From positions 1-44,058 of the forward strand of contig CALQJO020000023.1 in assembly GCA_943330915.2 (NCBI GenBank): DNA of 44,058 bases. The letters are read 5' to 3'. A program made the position numbers and the translations under genes. The notes beneath the pieces were generated by a model that was given only the letters and a program-made list of their open reading frames with translations, did no database searches and had not been told where the DNA came from. Origin of the DNA: Rhodoferax sp. OV413. Lineage in GTDB: Bacteria; Pseudomonadota; Gammaproteobacteria; Pseudomonadales; Pseudohongiellaceae. Shown one piece after another: positions 1 to 7,384 of the stretch; within the stretch, counting starts at the first letter, position 1; each line of letters opens with the position of its first letter.

Positions 1-448
1 ACGCCATCAGTACCCACGGCAGAACGGGCTGATTGCCTTCGGGCCAATACGCAAACCAGACCGCTGCCGTCACAATGTTATTGACCTGCGCGGCAAGAAA
101 ATTCAGTAACATGGCAACAAGGCCGTCAGGCATCAGTGCCTGAGGGTCAAAGTTGAACAAAAATCCGATGATTTCCGCCACTTCTATGCTGAGCAAGGTC
201 CACAACACCGCCAGACCATAAAACCCGCCACCGAACATCAGCCACTGCCGGTAAAGGTAGTTGCCGCTTTTGGCCTTGTTGGTTTTATGGGTTTTTTTGA
301 TTTGCTCAAGCTGCTCACGGATAGCCTTGTGCCCAGCATTTCTCGACAATTGGCCAGCACCGTAGAGCCAGTTAAACATCAACCAACTCATGACAGCAAC
401 AGGAAGACCCAGCTTAAGGGCCGCAACAAACCAGACAAAAATGGACAT
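1..448 (-). CDS. Partial inner-membrane protein, unrecognised family (3' end outside window)
   Basis: An open reading frame runs from an ATG at 448 off the left edge, so only the first 149 codons are visible. The start reads MSIFVWFVAALKLGLPVAVM and is followed by about three further hydrophobic segments, around residues 66-90, 105-125 and the visible end. A basic stretch rich in Lys, Gln and Glu (about residues 42-62) separates the first two. That pattern suggests a multi-pass inner-membrane protein with a charged loop. Upstream of the ATG there is only a weak GGAA-type ribosome-binding site. It is divergent from the VanZ-like gene, with the start codons about 80 bp apart. I do not recognise the family and assign no function; the reading frame itself is convincing because it is long, open and compositionally coherent. 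Confidence 0.7.
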   Translation of the reverse strand, partial: MSIFVWFVAALKLGLPVAVMSWLMFNWLYGAGQLSRNAGHKAIREQLEQIKKTHKTNKAKSGNYLYRQWLMFGGGFYGLAVLWTLLSIEVAEIIGFLFNFDPQALMPDGLVAMLLNFLAAQVNNIVTAAVWFAYWPEGNQPVLPWVLMA

Positions 449-507
449 GGGTGCCGTTCCGCATAGTGACATTACGGACTGTAACAAACTTATTGCGACT
501 TATAAAT

Positions 508-597
508 TGGGGACGGAGAGATCAAAATATGAACAGTCATAAACCAGAAAACAATGTTAGACATACAAGTGATCAAAAAATGATCTCTCCGTCCCCA
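508..597 (+). repeat. Palindromic repeat copy 1 (expanded, 90 bp, arms separated)
   Basis: The left arm TGGGGACGGAGAGATCA (508-524) and the right arm TGATCTCTCCGTCCCCA (581-597) are perfect inverted repeats. They are separated by 56 nt here instead of the usual 5. The 38 nt following the left end also occur, inverted, in copy 7 (8439-8476). The right part (571-597) looks like the centre and right half of the compact copies. The copy contains the GGAGAG and ATG that appear to start the VanZ-like gene. Confidence 0.9.
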
Positions 598-993
598 TCG
601 GTACCGCCATCACTGCAAGCGGTCGTTGCATGGGTGTTGGTGTTGCTGATGCTAATGACGCCAGGGCCGGTGATTGAGGCGATCAGCGCCTGGTTTGCGA
701 TGCCGGTGATGCCGCCTTCCGAGTCTGAGTTTCCAACTGATAAAGTGGTGCATTGCCTGATGTTTGCAGCATGTTCATTTTTGAGTTTCCGCGCATGGGG
801 TGTGCATTTTGGCGTAATGATTGTGCTGCTCGCGCTGATGATGTTTGCAGGCCTGACTGAGTTTCTGCAGATGTTGATCCCGGGTCGCAGCGGTAATTTG
901 CTGGATTTTCTTGCCGATGCCTTCGGCGTGCTGATGGGTTACTGGTGGTACCGGCGCAGCAAAAGCAGGCAGTGGGCCAATAACAAGGAATAA
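529..993 (+). CDS. VanZ-like small membrane protein with repeat-derived N-terminus
   Basis: The 154-residue product has a hydrophobic segment after about residue 25 and then the VanZ-family pattern: DKVVH at the start of a helix, a GLTEFLQ motif, and IPGRSGNLLDFLADAFGVLMG near the C-terminus. VanZ-like proteins are small polytopic membrane proteins of mostly unknown role; one is linked to teicoplanin resistance. The start chosen is the ATG at 529, because GGAGAG at 515-520 sits 8 nt upstream at ideal spacing. Both the ribosome-binding site and the ATG lie inside a copy of the palindromic repeat, so roughly the first 23 residues (MNSHKPENN to about SPSP) are repeat-derived. An upstream GTG at 451 is in frame but has no convincing ribosome-binding site. 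A terminator follows directly. Confidence 0.75.
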   Translation: MNSHKPENNVRHTSDQKMISPSPSVPPSLQAVVAWVLVLLMLMTPGPVIEAISAWFAMPVMPPSESEFPTDKVVHCLMFAACSFLSFRAWGVHFGVMIVLLALMMFAGLTEFLQMLIPGRSGNLLDFLADAFGVLMGYWWYRRSKSRQWANNKE

Positions 994-995
994 AA

Positions 996-1022
996 AAAAC
1001 CCGGCTTTTGGGGCCGGGTTTT
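996..1022 (+). terminator. Rho-independent terminator of the VanZ-like gene
   Basis: A perfect 10-bp stem (AAAACCCGGC / GCCGGGTTTT) with a 7-nt loop lies 2 nt after the TAA stop. The A-run before it and T-run after it would allow function in both directions, although the minus-strand protease gene ends about 190 bp away. Confidence 0.85.
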
Positions 1023-1145
1023 AAAGTTACTACTATCAAGGGAGAGATAAATGAAACAAAACCCACATTTTGTCTGCAATCTACCTACAACCAATCTGAC
1101 TCGCTAAATCGCACTAAGTTCCGAACTAATTCATTTTTTTTTAAT

Positions 1146-1186
1146 TTGGGGACGGAGAGATCAAAAAATGATCTCTCCGTCCCCAA
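1146..1186 (+). repeat. Palindromic repeat copy 2 (intergenic, complete, A loop)
   Basis: An 18-bp perfect inverted repeat (TTGGGGACGGAGAGATCA and its complement) with an AAAAA loop, 41 bp in all. It lies between the convergent ends of the VanZ-like gene and the metalloprotease gene. The rest of 1023-1210 contains only a short run of CCAATACA-type repeats just to its right. Confidence 0.95.
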
Positions 1187-1210
1187 TACACCAATACACC
1201 AATACAACAC

Positions 1211-4204
1211 CTACAAAGCCACCACCGTCAGGCCGAGGCGGGCGGCGACGTCGCTGCTGCCGGGGTTGGAGACCACGCCGATGCTGGCCAGTTCAGGCTT
1301 GAGGTACTGGCGGGCGACGCGCTTGAGGTCGGCAAGCGTGACGGCGAGCACGGCGCGGCGAAACTCCATGCGTGATTCGCGCGTGCGCCCAAAAAGCTCG
1401 TTGAAATAGTCCTGCTTGGCAGCGCCTGCCGGTGAGGTTGATCTGTCCATTCCGCTGATCACACCCAGAATGGCTTCTTCGACCAGTCGGTCCGCGTGTT
1501 CCTCATTGAGTATAAAGTTCACTGAGGCATCGAAGTCGGCCAAGGTGTCAGCCAGTCGCGGGTCGCGGTAGGAGTAGAAACGGAAAGATGCTGAACCGGA
1601 GTCCTGATCTGCGCCAGCTCCGTAAGCGCCACCTTGTTCACGGATAGCACGGTGCAGGTAGGCGTTGCGCAGGAACCCGGCCAGAACGGTCAGCACCGGA
1701 TGGTCGGCATGGCCGCCCGGCACGGTCGGGTAGGCTTTGGCGCAGAAATGCACTTGCGAGTTGGTAGTCCATAATTCTCGCACCGGAGCGCGCACCACAG
1801 GCAGGTCCGTTGCATGGAACTCAGCTTTGACTGCAGGCGCTGCTGCCCAGGCAGAGATCAGTCCTGCCACCAGAGCGTCGCGATGTGCCGCTTCGCCCAC
1901 CAGCAGGAAACGTCGTGGTGCAGTGACAAGCGCCTGATGGATGCGCTTAAATTTACCCATCAGCGCAGCCAGTTGTTTTTTGTCGCCGATGTCTTTGCTC
2001 AGTTGTTTAACCGATTGAATAGCCGCCAGCCCGCTGAACTGATGGCTCAGGTGAGCGGTGGGACTCATGCCGCTAGCCGCCAATGCAATAGCCAATGAAT
2101 GACCACGACCGGTGACACTGCTGAGCTGGCGCGAGTTAATCTGCTCGATCAGCTCTTTGACGCGCTTGTTCTCATCAAAGCGCACATTAAAGAAGGTCTC
2201 GTAAAGTAATTCGGTCTGCGCCGCATGATTGGCCACCAGCGCTTTGGAAGACAACACCACAATGGCTTTACTGTTTTGCTCGTTATGCAACTCGCTGCGA
2301 ATGCTGGCGTAGCAGTTCAGACCGCCGCTGATACTGGATTGCCAGACGGCAACGTCCCCGTAACTGCGTTTGCCAACACCAAGCTCGGTGTAACAGCTGG
2401 TGTACAGCGGCAGCACGTCAAGCAGTTCAGGCTCCAGAGCAGGCAGGTCCACAATCACCTGTTGATACACCAGGCCGTTGGTGCCTTGCGCGTACCAGCT
2501 CAGCGGCGCGTCAGTCTGGCCTTGTTGCGGTGCGGTGAGGGTCTCAGACGCAATCACTGGCAGTTCTGCCGGCACATCTTCTAGGCCAACCTTTGGCAGC
2601 ACATCCGGATCATCTTCCTGTGCCTGACGCTCGGCGAGCCGTTTGTTCAATTCTACGATCTGCAGCTTTTGCTGTTCACTCATGGACGCTTTGATCGCGG
2701 CCAGGCGTGCTTTTTCCGCTTGCGCTTCACGCTCAGGGATGCCTGCATCCGGCGTCATGGTCAGCGTGACCCGGTGCATATTGGATTGCAGCAGTTCGCG
2801 GATCAGGCCGGGGATAAAGTCAGGGTTCTTGATGTCTTCGTGCAGCTTTTTGAGCGCCGGCTCAATGTCCAGCAGCTCAATCGGATCACCACGGTGCACG
2901 GCCGTTGACATGCCCGCCATCATCAGTTGCAGGCCGTAAGGGTAGCTGTCGCCGGAGATTTCACGCTGATGCAGTTCGAGTTGGTGCAAGGCGGCTTCCA
3001 CTTGTTCCTGATCAACGCCTTCATCGGCGATGCGCTGCAGGGTCTCCAGTATGAGTTTTTCTACCTTGACGGTGGAGTCTTCAGCACAACCTTCGAGGCC
3101 GCAGATGAAACTCATTTCACGGTTGCTGTCTTCCAGGCCGCACAGTGGGGAGGGCGACTTGCCAAGATCGGTGGTTTCCAGCACCTCCATCAACGGGCTT
3201 GCGCTGTTGTCCAGCAACACGGAACTCATCAGCTGCGCTTTGAATGCCGCCTCCAGATCGATGCTCTGACTGAGCAGCCAAGCCACCACCACATGGGTTT
3301 TGTCCTCGGTACCTTCACTGGCATCGGCCGCGTAGGACTCCTGCACACGCATCGGCGCCAGATAGCGCTTCTCCTGATTGGCAGTGATGTGGGAGACATC
3401 AATGCGCTCAAAGTGTTTTAACGCCAGCTCTTCAAACTTTTCCTGATGTTCTATGGCGGGGATGTCGCCGTAGGTCATAAAAATGGCATTGCTGGGGTGG
3501 TAGTGCGTTTCATAAAACGCTTTTAAATCCGCGTAACTCAGATCCGGGATGTGTGAGGGTTCGCCGCCGCTGTTGTAATGATAGGTGCTGGTAGGGAATA
3601 AATAGTTGGTCAGCGTTTGCCAGAGCCGCGAGTTTTCTGAGCTCATGGCACCTTTCATTTCGTTGAACACCACGCCTTTATACTGCAGGTCGCTGTGGAT
3701 GTTGCCGTCTTCCGCAAAATCCAGCCGGTGACCTTCCTGGGCAAAATCAAGCTCATTAAGATTTGAGAAAAATACTGCATCCATATAGACATGCAGAAGG
3801 TTGTTAAAGTCTTTTCTGTTTCGGCTGGCAAACGGATATGCGGTGCAATCGCTGCTGGTAAACGCGTTCATAAAGGTATTAAGCGAGCGGCGGATCATCA
3901 TAAAAAACGGATCGCGGACCGGGTACCTTTTGCTGCCGCACAGCGCGGTGTGCTCCAGAATGTGTGCCACGCCTGTGGAATCCATCGGCAGTGTGCGCAG
4001 CGCCACCAGAAACACATTTTCGGGGTTATCCGCGGCCAGATGATAATGACGCGCGCCGGTAGTGATGTGTTCGTATTCCTGCATCTCCAGTTGCAGCGAT
4101 GGGATCGCCTGGCTGCGCAACCATCGAAACGCCGGATGATGCGAGTTTGACTGCAGGTTGTCTGAACTGGTGTGCGGATCACGAGGCGCTGGCGTTTGGA
4201 TCAT
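1211..4204 (-). CDS. PreP-like M16C zinc metallopeptidase
   Basis: The 997-residue product matches the presequence-protease (PreP/Cym1) branch of peptidase family M16. The inverted zinc motif HILEH is at residues 81-85, followed by the family block TALCGSKRYPVRDPFF. The downstream glutamate lies in FNEMKGAMSSE. Members form a clamshell of two halves that degrades unstructured peptides. No signal peptide is evident, so a cytoplasmic peptidase is likely. I chose the ATG at 4204 because AGGA lies 10 nt upstream. The frame stays open to an ATG at 4300, which would add 32 residues beginning MGTERSKNDLSVPN, encoded by repeat copy 3; I consider that extension unlikely to be translated. The gene is downstream of rapA on the same strand and ends convergently with the VanZ-like gene. 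Confidence 0.9.
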   Translation of the reverse strand: MIQTPAPRDPHTSSDNLQSNSHHPAFRWLRSQAIPSLQLEMQEYEHITTGARHYHLAADNPENVFLVALRTLPMDSTGVAHILEHTALCGSKRYPVRDPFFMMIRRSLNTFMNAFTSSDCTAYPFASRNRKDFNNLLHVYMDAVFFSNLNELDFAQEGHRLDFAEDGNIHSDLQYKGVVFNEMKGAMSSENSRLWQTLTNYLFPTSTYHYNSGGEPSHIPDLSYADLKAFYETHYHPSNAIFMTYGDIPAIEHQEKFEELALKHFERIDVSHITANQEKRYLAPMRVQESYAADASEGTEDKTHVVVAWLLSQSIDLEAAFKAQLMSSVLLDNSASPLMEVLETTDLGKSPSPLCGLEDSNREMSFICGLEGCAEDSTVKVEKLILETLQRIADEGVDQEQVEAALHQLELHQREISGDSYPYGLQLMMAGMSTAVHRGDPIELLDIEPALKKLHEDIKNPDFIPGLIRELLQSNMHRVTLTMTPDAGIPEREAQAEKARLAAIKASMSEQQKLQIVELNKRLAERQAQEDDPDVLPKVGLEDVPAELPVIASETLTAPQQGQTDAPLSWYAQGTNGLVYQQVIVDLPALEPELLDVLPLYTSCYTELGVGKRSYGDVAVWQSSISGGLNCYASIRSELHNEQNSKAIVVLSSKALVANHAAQTELLYETFFNVRFDENKRVKELIEQINSRQLSSVTGRGHSLAIALAASGMSPTAHLSHQFSGLAAIQSVKQLSKDIGDKKQLAALMGKFKRIHQALVTAPRRFLLVGEAAHRDALVAGLISAWAAAPAVKAEFHATDLPVVRAPVRELWTTNSQVHFCAKAYPTVPGGHADHPVLTVLAGFLRNAYLHRAIREQGGAYGAGADQDSGSASFRFYSYRDPRLADTLADFDASVNFILNEEHADRLVEEAILGVISGMDRSTSPAGAAKQDYFNELFGRTRESRMEFRRAVLAVTLADLKRVARQYLKPELASIGVVSNPGSSDVAARLGLTVVAL

Positions 4205-4259
4205 AGAGCGTGGTTCCTGTTGAGGTTTGATTGTTGAATGGGGGTCGATTGGTGATCGA

Positions 4260-4299
4260 TTGGGGACGGAGAGATCATTTTTTGATCTCTCCGTCCCCA
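4260..4299 (-). repeat. Palindromic repeat copy 3 (between rapA and the protease gene)
   Basis: The perfect inverted repeat TTGGGGACGGAGAGATCA with a TTTTT loop on the plus strand, which is AAAAA on the strand of the flanking genes. It lies 19 nt after the rapA stop and about 55 nt before the protease ATG. A transcript crossing it would form a 17-bp hairpin, which could act as a processing or attenuation point. Confidence 0.95.
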
Positions 4300-4318
4300 T
4301 TAAAGAACCATTCAGGTG

Positions 4319-7252
4319 CTACTGTGCGCTGAGTATGACATGGATTGCCATCAACTCCGGTGTGGCTTGAGCCAGGCACTGGTGAAGATCCAGCGTTTGT
4401 TCTTTAAGGTAATCCAGTTCTTCCTGTCGGATATTGGGATTACGTTGCTTTAATGCAAGTAGGCGTTTTATCTCCAGTGTCTGAGTGGTAAGCATCGCTT
4501 TGCCCGCCTGATCGGCCACCTGTTTGCAAGCTGCAAGGGCCATTTTGTCTGCGCTGGCGGTCAGTTTCAACAATAGTTTCTGGTGTGTCTGCAACGCTTC
4601 CAGCGCCATGGCTTTGTCCGGGAAGCGCAGGTGCTGGCGCTGAGTCTCCAAGGATTGCTCAAGAGCAGTCACATTGTTGTTGTGATCCAGCGTCATGTTA
4701 AACGTGAAGCCAGTCGCTGGCAGATGTTTGGCCAATTGCAGATGAGCCGGCGCGCTGACCTTCAGGCGGTACTGACACTCGACGACCATGGCACAGCCGG
4801 GCGCGGGCCATTCAGCTTCGGTGCTGATGCTGGCGCCGGATTTGCTGCGGCTGACTGCCAGTTCGGGGTAAAACACACTCATCGAGGCTTTGCCCTGATG
4901 GCTGTTCATCACCAGATCCATAGCGCCGGTCACGGTGGGGTGCTGCCAAGTGAGATAGGCACGGTCTTCGCGGCGCAGCGCCTGTTCGCGTTTGAAGCAC
5001 GCTTCAAACCCTTCGTCCGGCAGCCCGGGGAAGGAGGGCAACAGCATATCCTGACCCGGCACAATGCTGATGCTGCCGTCGCTGTTCCTGTCATAAAACA
5101 CGCTGTAACTGTCGAGCACGTTCAGTAACCACTGCTCGGGCGTGTAGTTCTGCTCAAACTCAGCTATGCGCGCCAGCAGTTGATCAGCGTCGTGCGCATT
5201 AAAGGAGTTGCGCTCCAGTAGCTGATCGCGGCCCTGTTCCAGCTCCTTTTGCAGCAGCGCGTTACGCGCCTGAACGCGCACTATGAAGTCGGAGGCATAG
5301 GATACATTGGGGACGGAGAGATCATTTTTTGATCTCTCCGTCCCCAGTAAATCGCCCAGTAAATCCGCCGTCCCGAGATTTTCTAGGTAATCTTCCAGCT
5401 CGGGTTTGAACTCTTGCCACAAACGGAACGCGCCGGGCGCAACCTGTTCAAAGGCGTTTATGCCGTGGTGGTACCACTGGAACAGGCGCTCCTGGCGGCT
5501 GCCGGTCACATAGGGTACGTGTATCTGCACATCGTGCCGCTGGCCGATGCGGTCGAGTCGGCCGATGCGTTGCTCCAGCAGGTCTGGATTGACGGGCAAA
5601 TCAAACAGTATCAGGTGGCGGCAGAACTGGAAGTTTCGGCCTTCGCTGCCGATTTCCGAACACACCAGAATACTGGCGGCGTTTTCCTCGCCGGCAAAGT
5701 ACGCTGCCGCGCGATCACGTTCCAGCAGACTCATATGGCGATGGAAAACGCTACTGCGCACCCCAACTTTGAGACGCAAGTGCTTCTCCAGTGCGATCGC
5801 CAGCGCGTCATGTGCACAGATCAGCAGCGTTTTGCCCTCCCGCTTCTTGCTGCCCGCTCCAGTGAGCCAGTCTGCCAGCCAGCGTACACGCGGGTCGTCT
5901 GAGATCAGGTCGTCGGGGTCATTGGAGTCATTGGCGTAGTCATTGGGGACGGAGAGATCATTTTTTGATCTCTCCGTCCCCAATGATGCCGTCCCCAATG
6001 ATGCCAATTCAGCCAGCGGCCACGGGCGCAGCATGCGCTTGGGAAAGCCGGTGAGTTGGCGGCGGGTGTTGCGGAACAGGATGCGGCCGGTGCCGTGCTG
6101 GTCAAGCAGCTCGCGCATCTGCGGGTCATCGTCGGCCATGGTTTTGATTCGTGTGGCGATCTGCTGGTAATTGGCCTGTTCCGCCACAAACGCAGCAAAG
6201 TCGGTAAAGCGCGCCGGATCCAGCAGACGCAGCAGGGCAAAGTGGTTTTCCTGCCCCAGTTGTTCGGGAGTGGCGGTCAGCAACAGCAAACCCTTGGTCG
6301 AAGCCGCGAGCGTTTCCAGGGTTTTGTAGGCGCTGGTAATTTCCTCGCCCAGTTTGCGGGTATCGGGTGTGGTCAGTTCGCCGAGCGTGACGTGGTGCGC
6401 CTCATCCACAATACACAAATCCCAGCCTGCGGACTGAGCTGCTTCGGTCCACTGCGGTTTGCGGGTAAACAGGCTCAGAGGGCTCAGTATCAATTGCGCG
6501 GTCGTAAACGGATTGTCCTCACCGCTTTCCTGCAGAGCCTCACAACGTTCCTGATCCAGCAGAGTGAACGACAGATTAAAACGACGCAGCATCTCCACCA
6601 GCCACTGATGCAGGAGGGGTTCTGGTACCACTATTAATATGCGGGCACTAAGGCCACTGACCAGTTGTTGTTGCAAAATCAAACCGGCTTCGATGGTTTT
6701 GCCCAATCCGACCTCATCCGCAAGCATGACGCGCGGCGCATAGCGGCCCGCGACTTCATTGGCGATGTACAGCTGATGTGGAATCAGTTCGGCGCGTGCG
6801 CTACACAAACCCATCAGCCCGCTGCGCTCGGCATCGCCCATCAGTTGCAGGGTTTGCTGCTTGAGATAAAACCACTGGCAAGGCTCAAACTGGCCGGACA
6901 GCAAACGGTCAAGCGGGCGATTCATACTCAGCGTATCGGGCAACAGGCTCTCCGGCAGCGGATGGCGCTTGCCCTGATCATCCTGTGTTTCATAAATGAT
7001 CAGCCCTGACGGCGTGTGTAACAGATCCAGAATTTCCAGCGACAGTTCTGCCACCGTCACCGTGTCGCCTGGCTTCAGCACCAGACGCGTCAACGGCGCT
7101 TGCTGGCGTGCATAACGTCGGGTTTCCTCCACAGCTCCAAAATCAATGCTGACGGTTCTGAAATCTACGTCCGTCACCTGGCCCAAGCCCAGATCCGGTT
7201 CACTGTCGCTCAGCCAGCGCTGGCCTACTACAAATTCTCGCTGTTGACTCAT
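4319..7252 (-). CDS. rapA: RNA polymerase-associated SWI2/SNF2 ATPase RapA, with two repeat-encoded inserts
   Basis: RapA recycles RNA polymerase by ATP-driven remodelling. The 977-residue product is close to the 968 of E. coli and collinear with it. It has an N-terminal Tudor-like region, Walker A DEVGLGKT at residues 179-186, DEAH at 283-286, and the second helicase lobe with CSEIGSEGRNFQF and LLEQRIGRLDRIGQ. A C-terminal domain ends with the NPNIRQEELD block. Two stretches, residues about 424-437 and 636-649, read LGTERSKNDLSVPN. They are encoded by copies of the palindromic repeat inserted in frame, both in linkers rather than in catalytic motifs. The start at 7252 is preceded by GAAGAGAAG. 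The gene follows ylqF and precedes the M16C protease gene on the same strand. All core motifs are intact, so the protein is probably functional. Confidence 0.95.
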   Translation of the reverse strand: MSQQREFVVGQRWLSDSEPDLGLGQVTDVDFRTVSIDFGAVEETRRYARQQAPLTRLVLKPGDTVTVAELSLEILDLLHTPSGLIIYETQDDQGKRHPLPESLLPDTLSMNRPLDRLLSGQFEPCQWFYLKQQTLQLMGDAERSGLMGLCSARAELIPHQLYIANEVAGRYAPRVMLADEVGLGKTIEAGLILQQQLVSGLSARILIVVPEPLLHQWLVEMLRRFNLSFTLLDQERCEALQESGEDNPFTTAQLILSPLSLFTRKPQWTEAAQSAGWDLCIVDEAHHVTLGELTTPDTRKLGEEITSAYKTLETLAASTKGLLLLTATPEQLGQENHFALLRLLDPARFTDFAAFVAEQANYQQIATRIKTMADDDPQMRELLDQHGTGRILFRNTRRQLTGFPKRMLRPWPLAELASLGTASLGTERSKNDLSVPNDYANDSNDPDDLISDDPRVRWLADWLTGAGSKKREGKTLLICAHDALAIALEKHLRLKVGVRSSVFHRHMSLLERDRAAAYFAGEENAASILVCSEIGSEGRNFQFCRHLILFDLPVNPDLLEQRIGRLDRIGQRHDVQIHVPYVTGSRQERLFQWYHHGINAFEQVAPGAFRLWQEFKPELEDYLENLGTADLLGDLLGTERSKNDLSVPNVSYASDFIVRVQARNALLQKELEQGRDQLLERNSFNAHDADQLLARIAEFEQNYTPEQWLLNVLDSYSVFYDRNSDGSISIVPGQDMLLPSFPGLPDEGFEACFKREQALRREDRAYLTWQHPTVTGAMDLVMNSHQGKASMSVFYPELAVSRSKSGASISTEAEWPAPGCAMVVECQYRLKVSAPAHLQLAKHLPATGFTFNMTLDHNNNVTALEQSLETQRQHLRFPDKAMALEALQTHQKLLLKLTASADKMALAACKQVADQAGKAMLTTQTLEIKRLLALKQRNPNIRQEELDYLKEQTLDLHQCLAQATPELMAIHVILSAQ
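5307..5346 (-). repeat. Palindromic repeat copy 4, inside rapA and in frame
   Basis: A complete 40-bp copy with AAAAA in the loop on the coding strand. It is translated as LGTERSKNDLSVPN (RapA residues about 636-649), just before the conserved segment containing QGRDQLLER. The frame is preserved on both sides. Confidence 0.95.
5943..5983 (-). repeat. Palindromic repeat copy 5, inside rapA and in frame
   Basis: A complete 41-bp copy, AAAAA loop on the coding strand, translated as LGTERSKNDLSVPN (RapA residues about 424-437). It sits in the linker between the two helicase lobes, shortly before DDPRVRWLADW. Immediately to its right a 15-bp unit (CCGTCCCCAATGATG) made of the repeat end plus flank is duplicated in tandem, adding the residues LGTAS. 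To its left the plus strand carries three degenerate GTCATTGG units. Confidence 0.95.
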
Positions 7253-7265
7253 ATCTTCTCTTCAA

Positions 7266-7293
7266 TTGGGGACGGAGAGATCAAAAAATGATC
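7266..7293 (+). repeat. Palindromic repeat copy 6 (half copy, upstream of rapA)
   Basis: Only the left arm, the A-rich loop and the first bases of the right arm are present (TTGGGGACGGAGAGATCA, AAAAA, TGATC). The sequence after 7293 no longer matches. It lies between the rapA start and the ylqF stop. Its ATG-bearing orientation points away from both minus-strand genes, unlike the other gene-associated copies. Confidence 0.85.
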
Positions 7294-7384
7294 AATCCAT
7301 TGATGGTTGAATGTTGCATGGGTGATAGCGGCTTATCAAGATCGTTGTCACAGCAGCAGGGGAAATTAAAACAGGTAATTGTAT

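Noticed and set aside
683-1066. Minus-strand ORF opposite the VanZ-like gene
   Set aside because: Antisense to a gene with clear family motifs; its composition is Arg/Ser/Pro rich as expected of a shadow frame.
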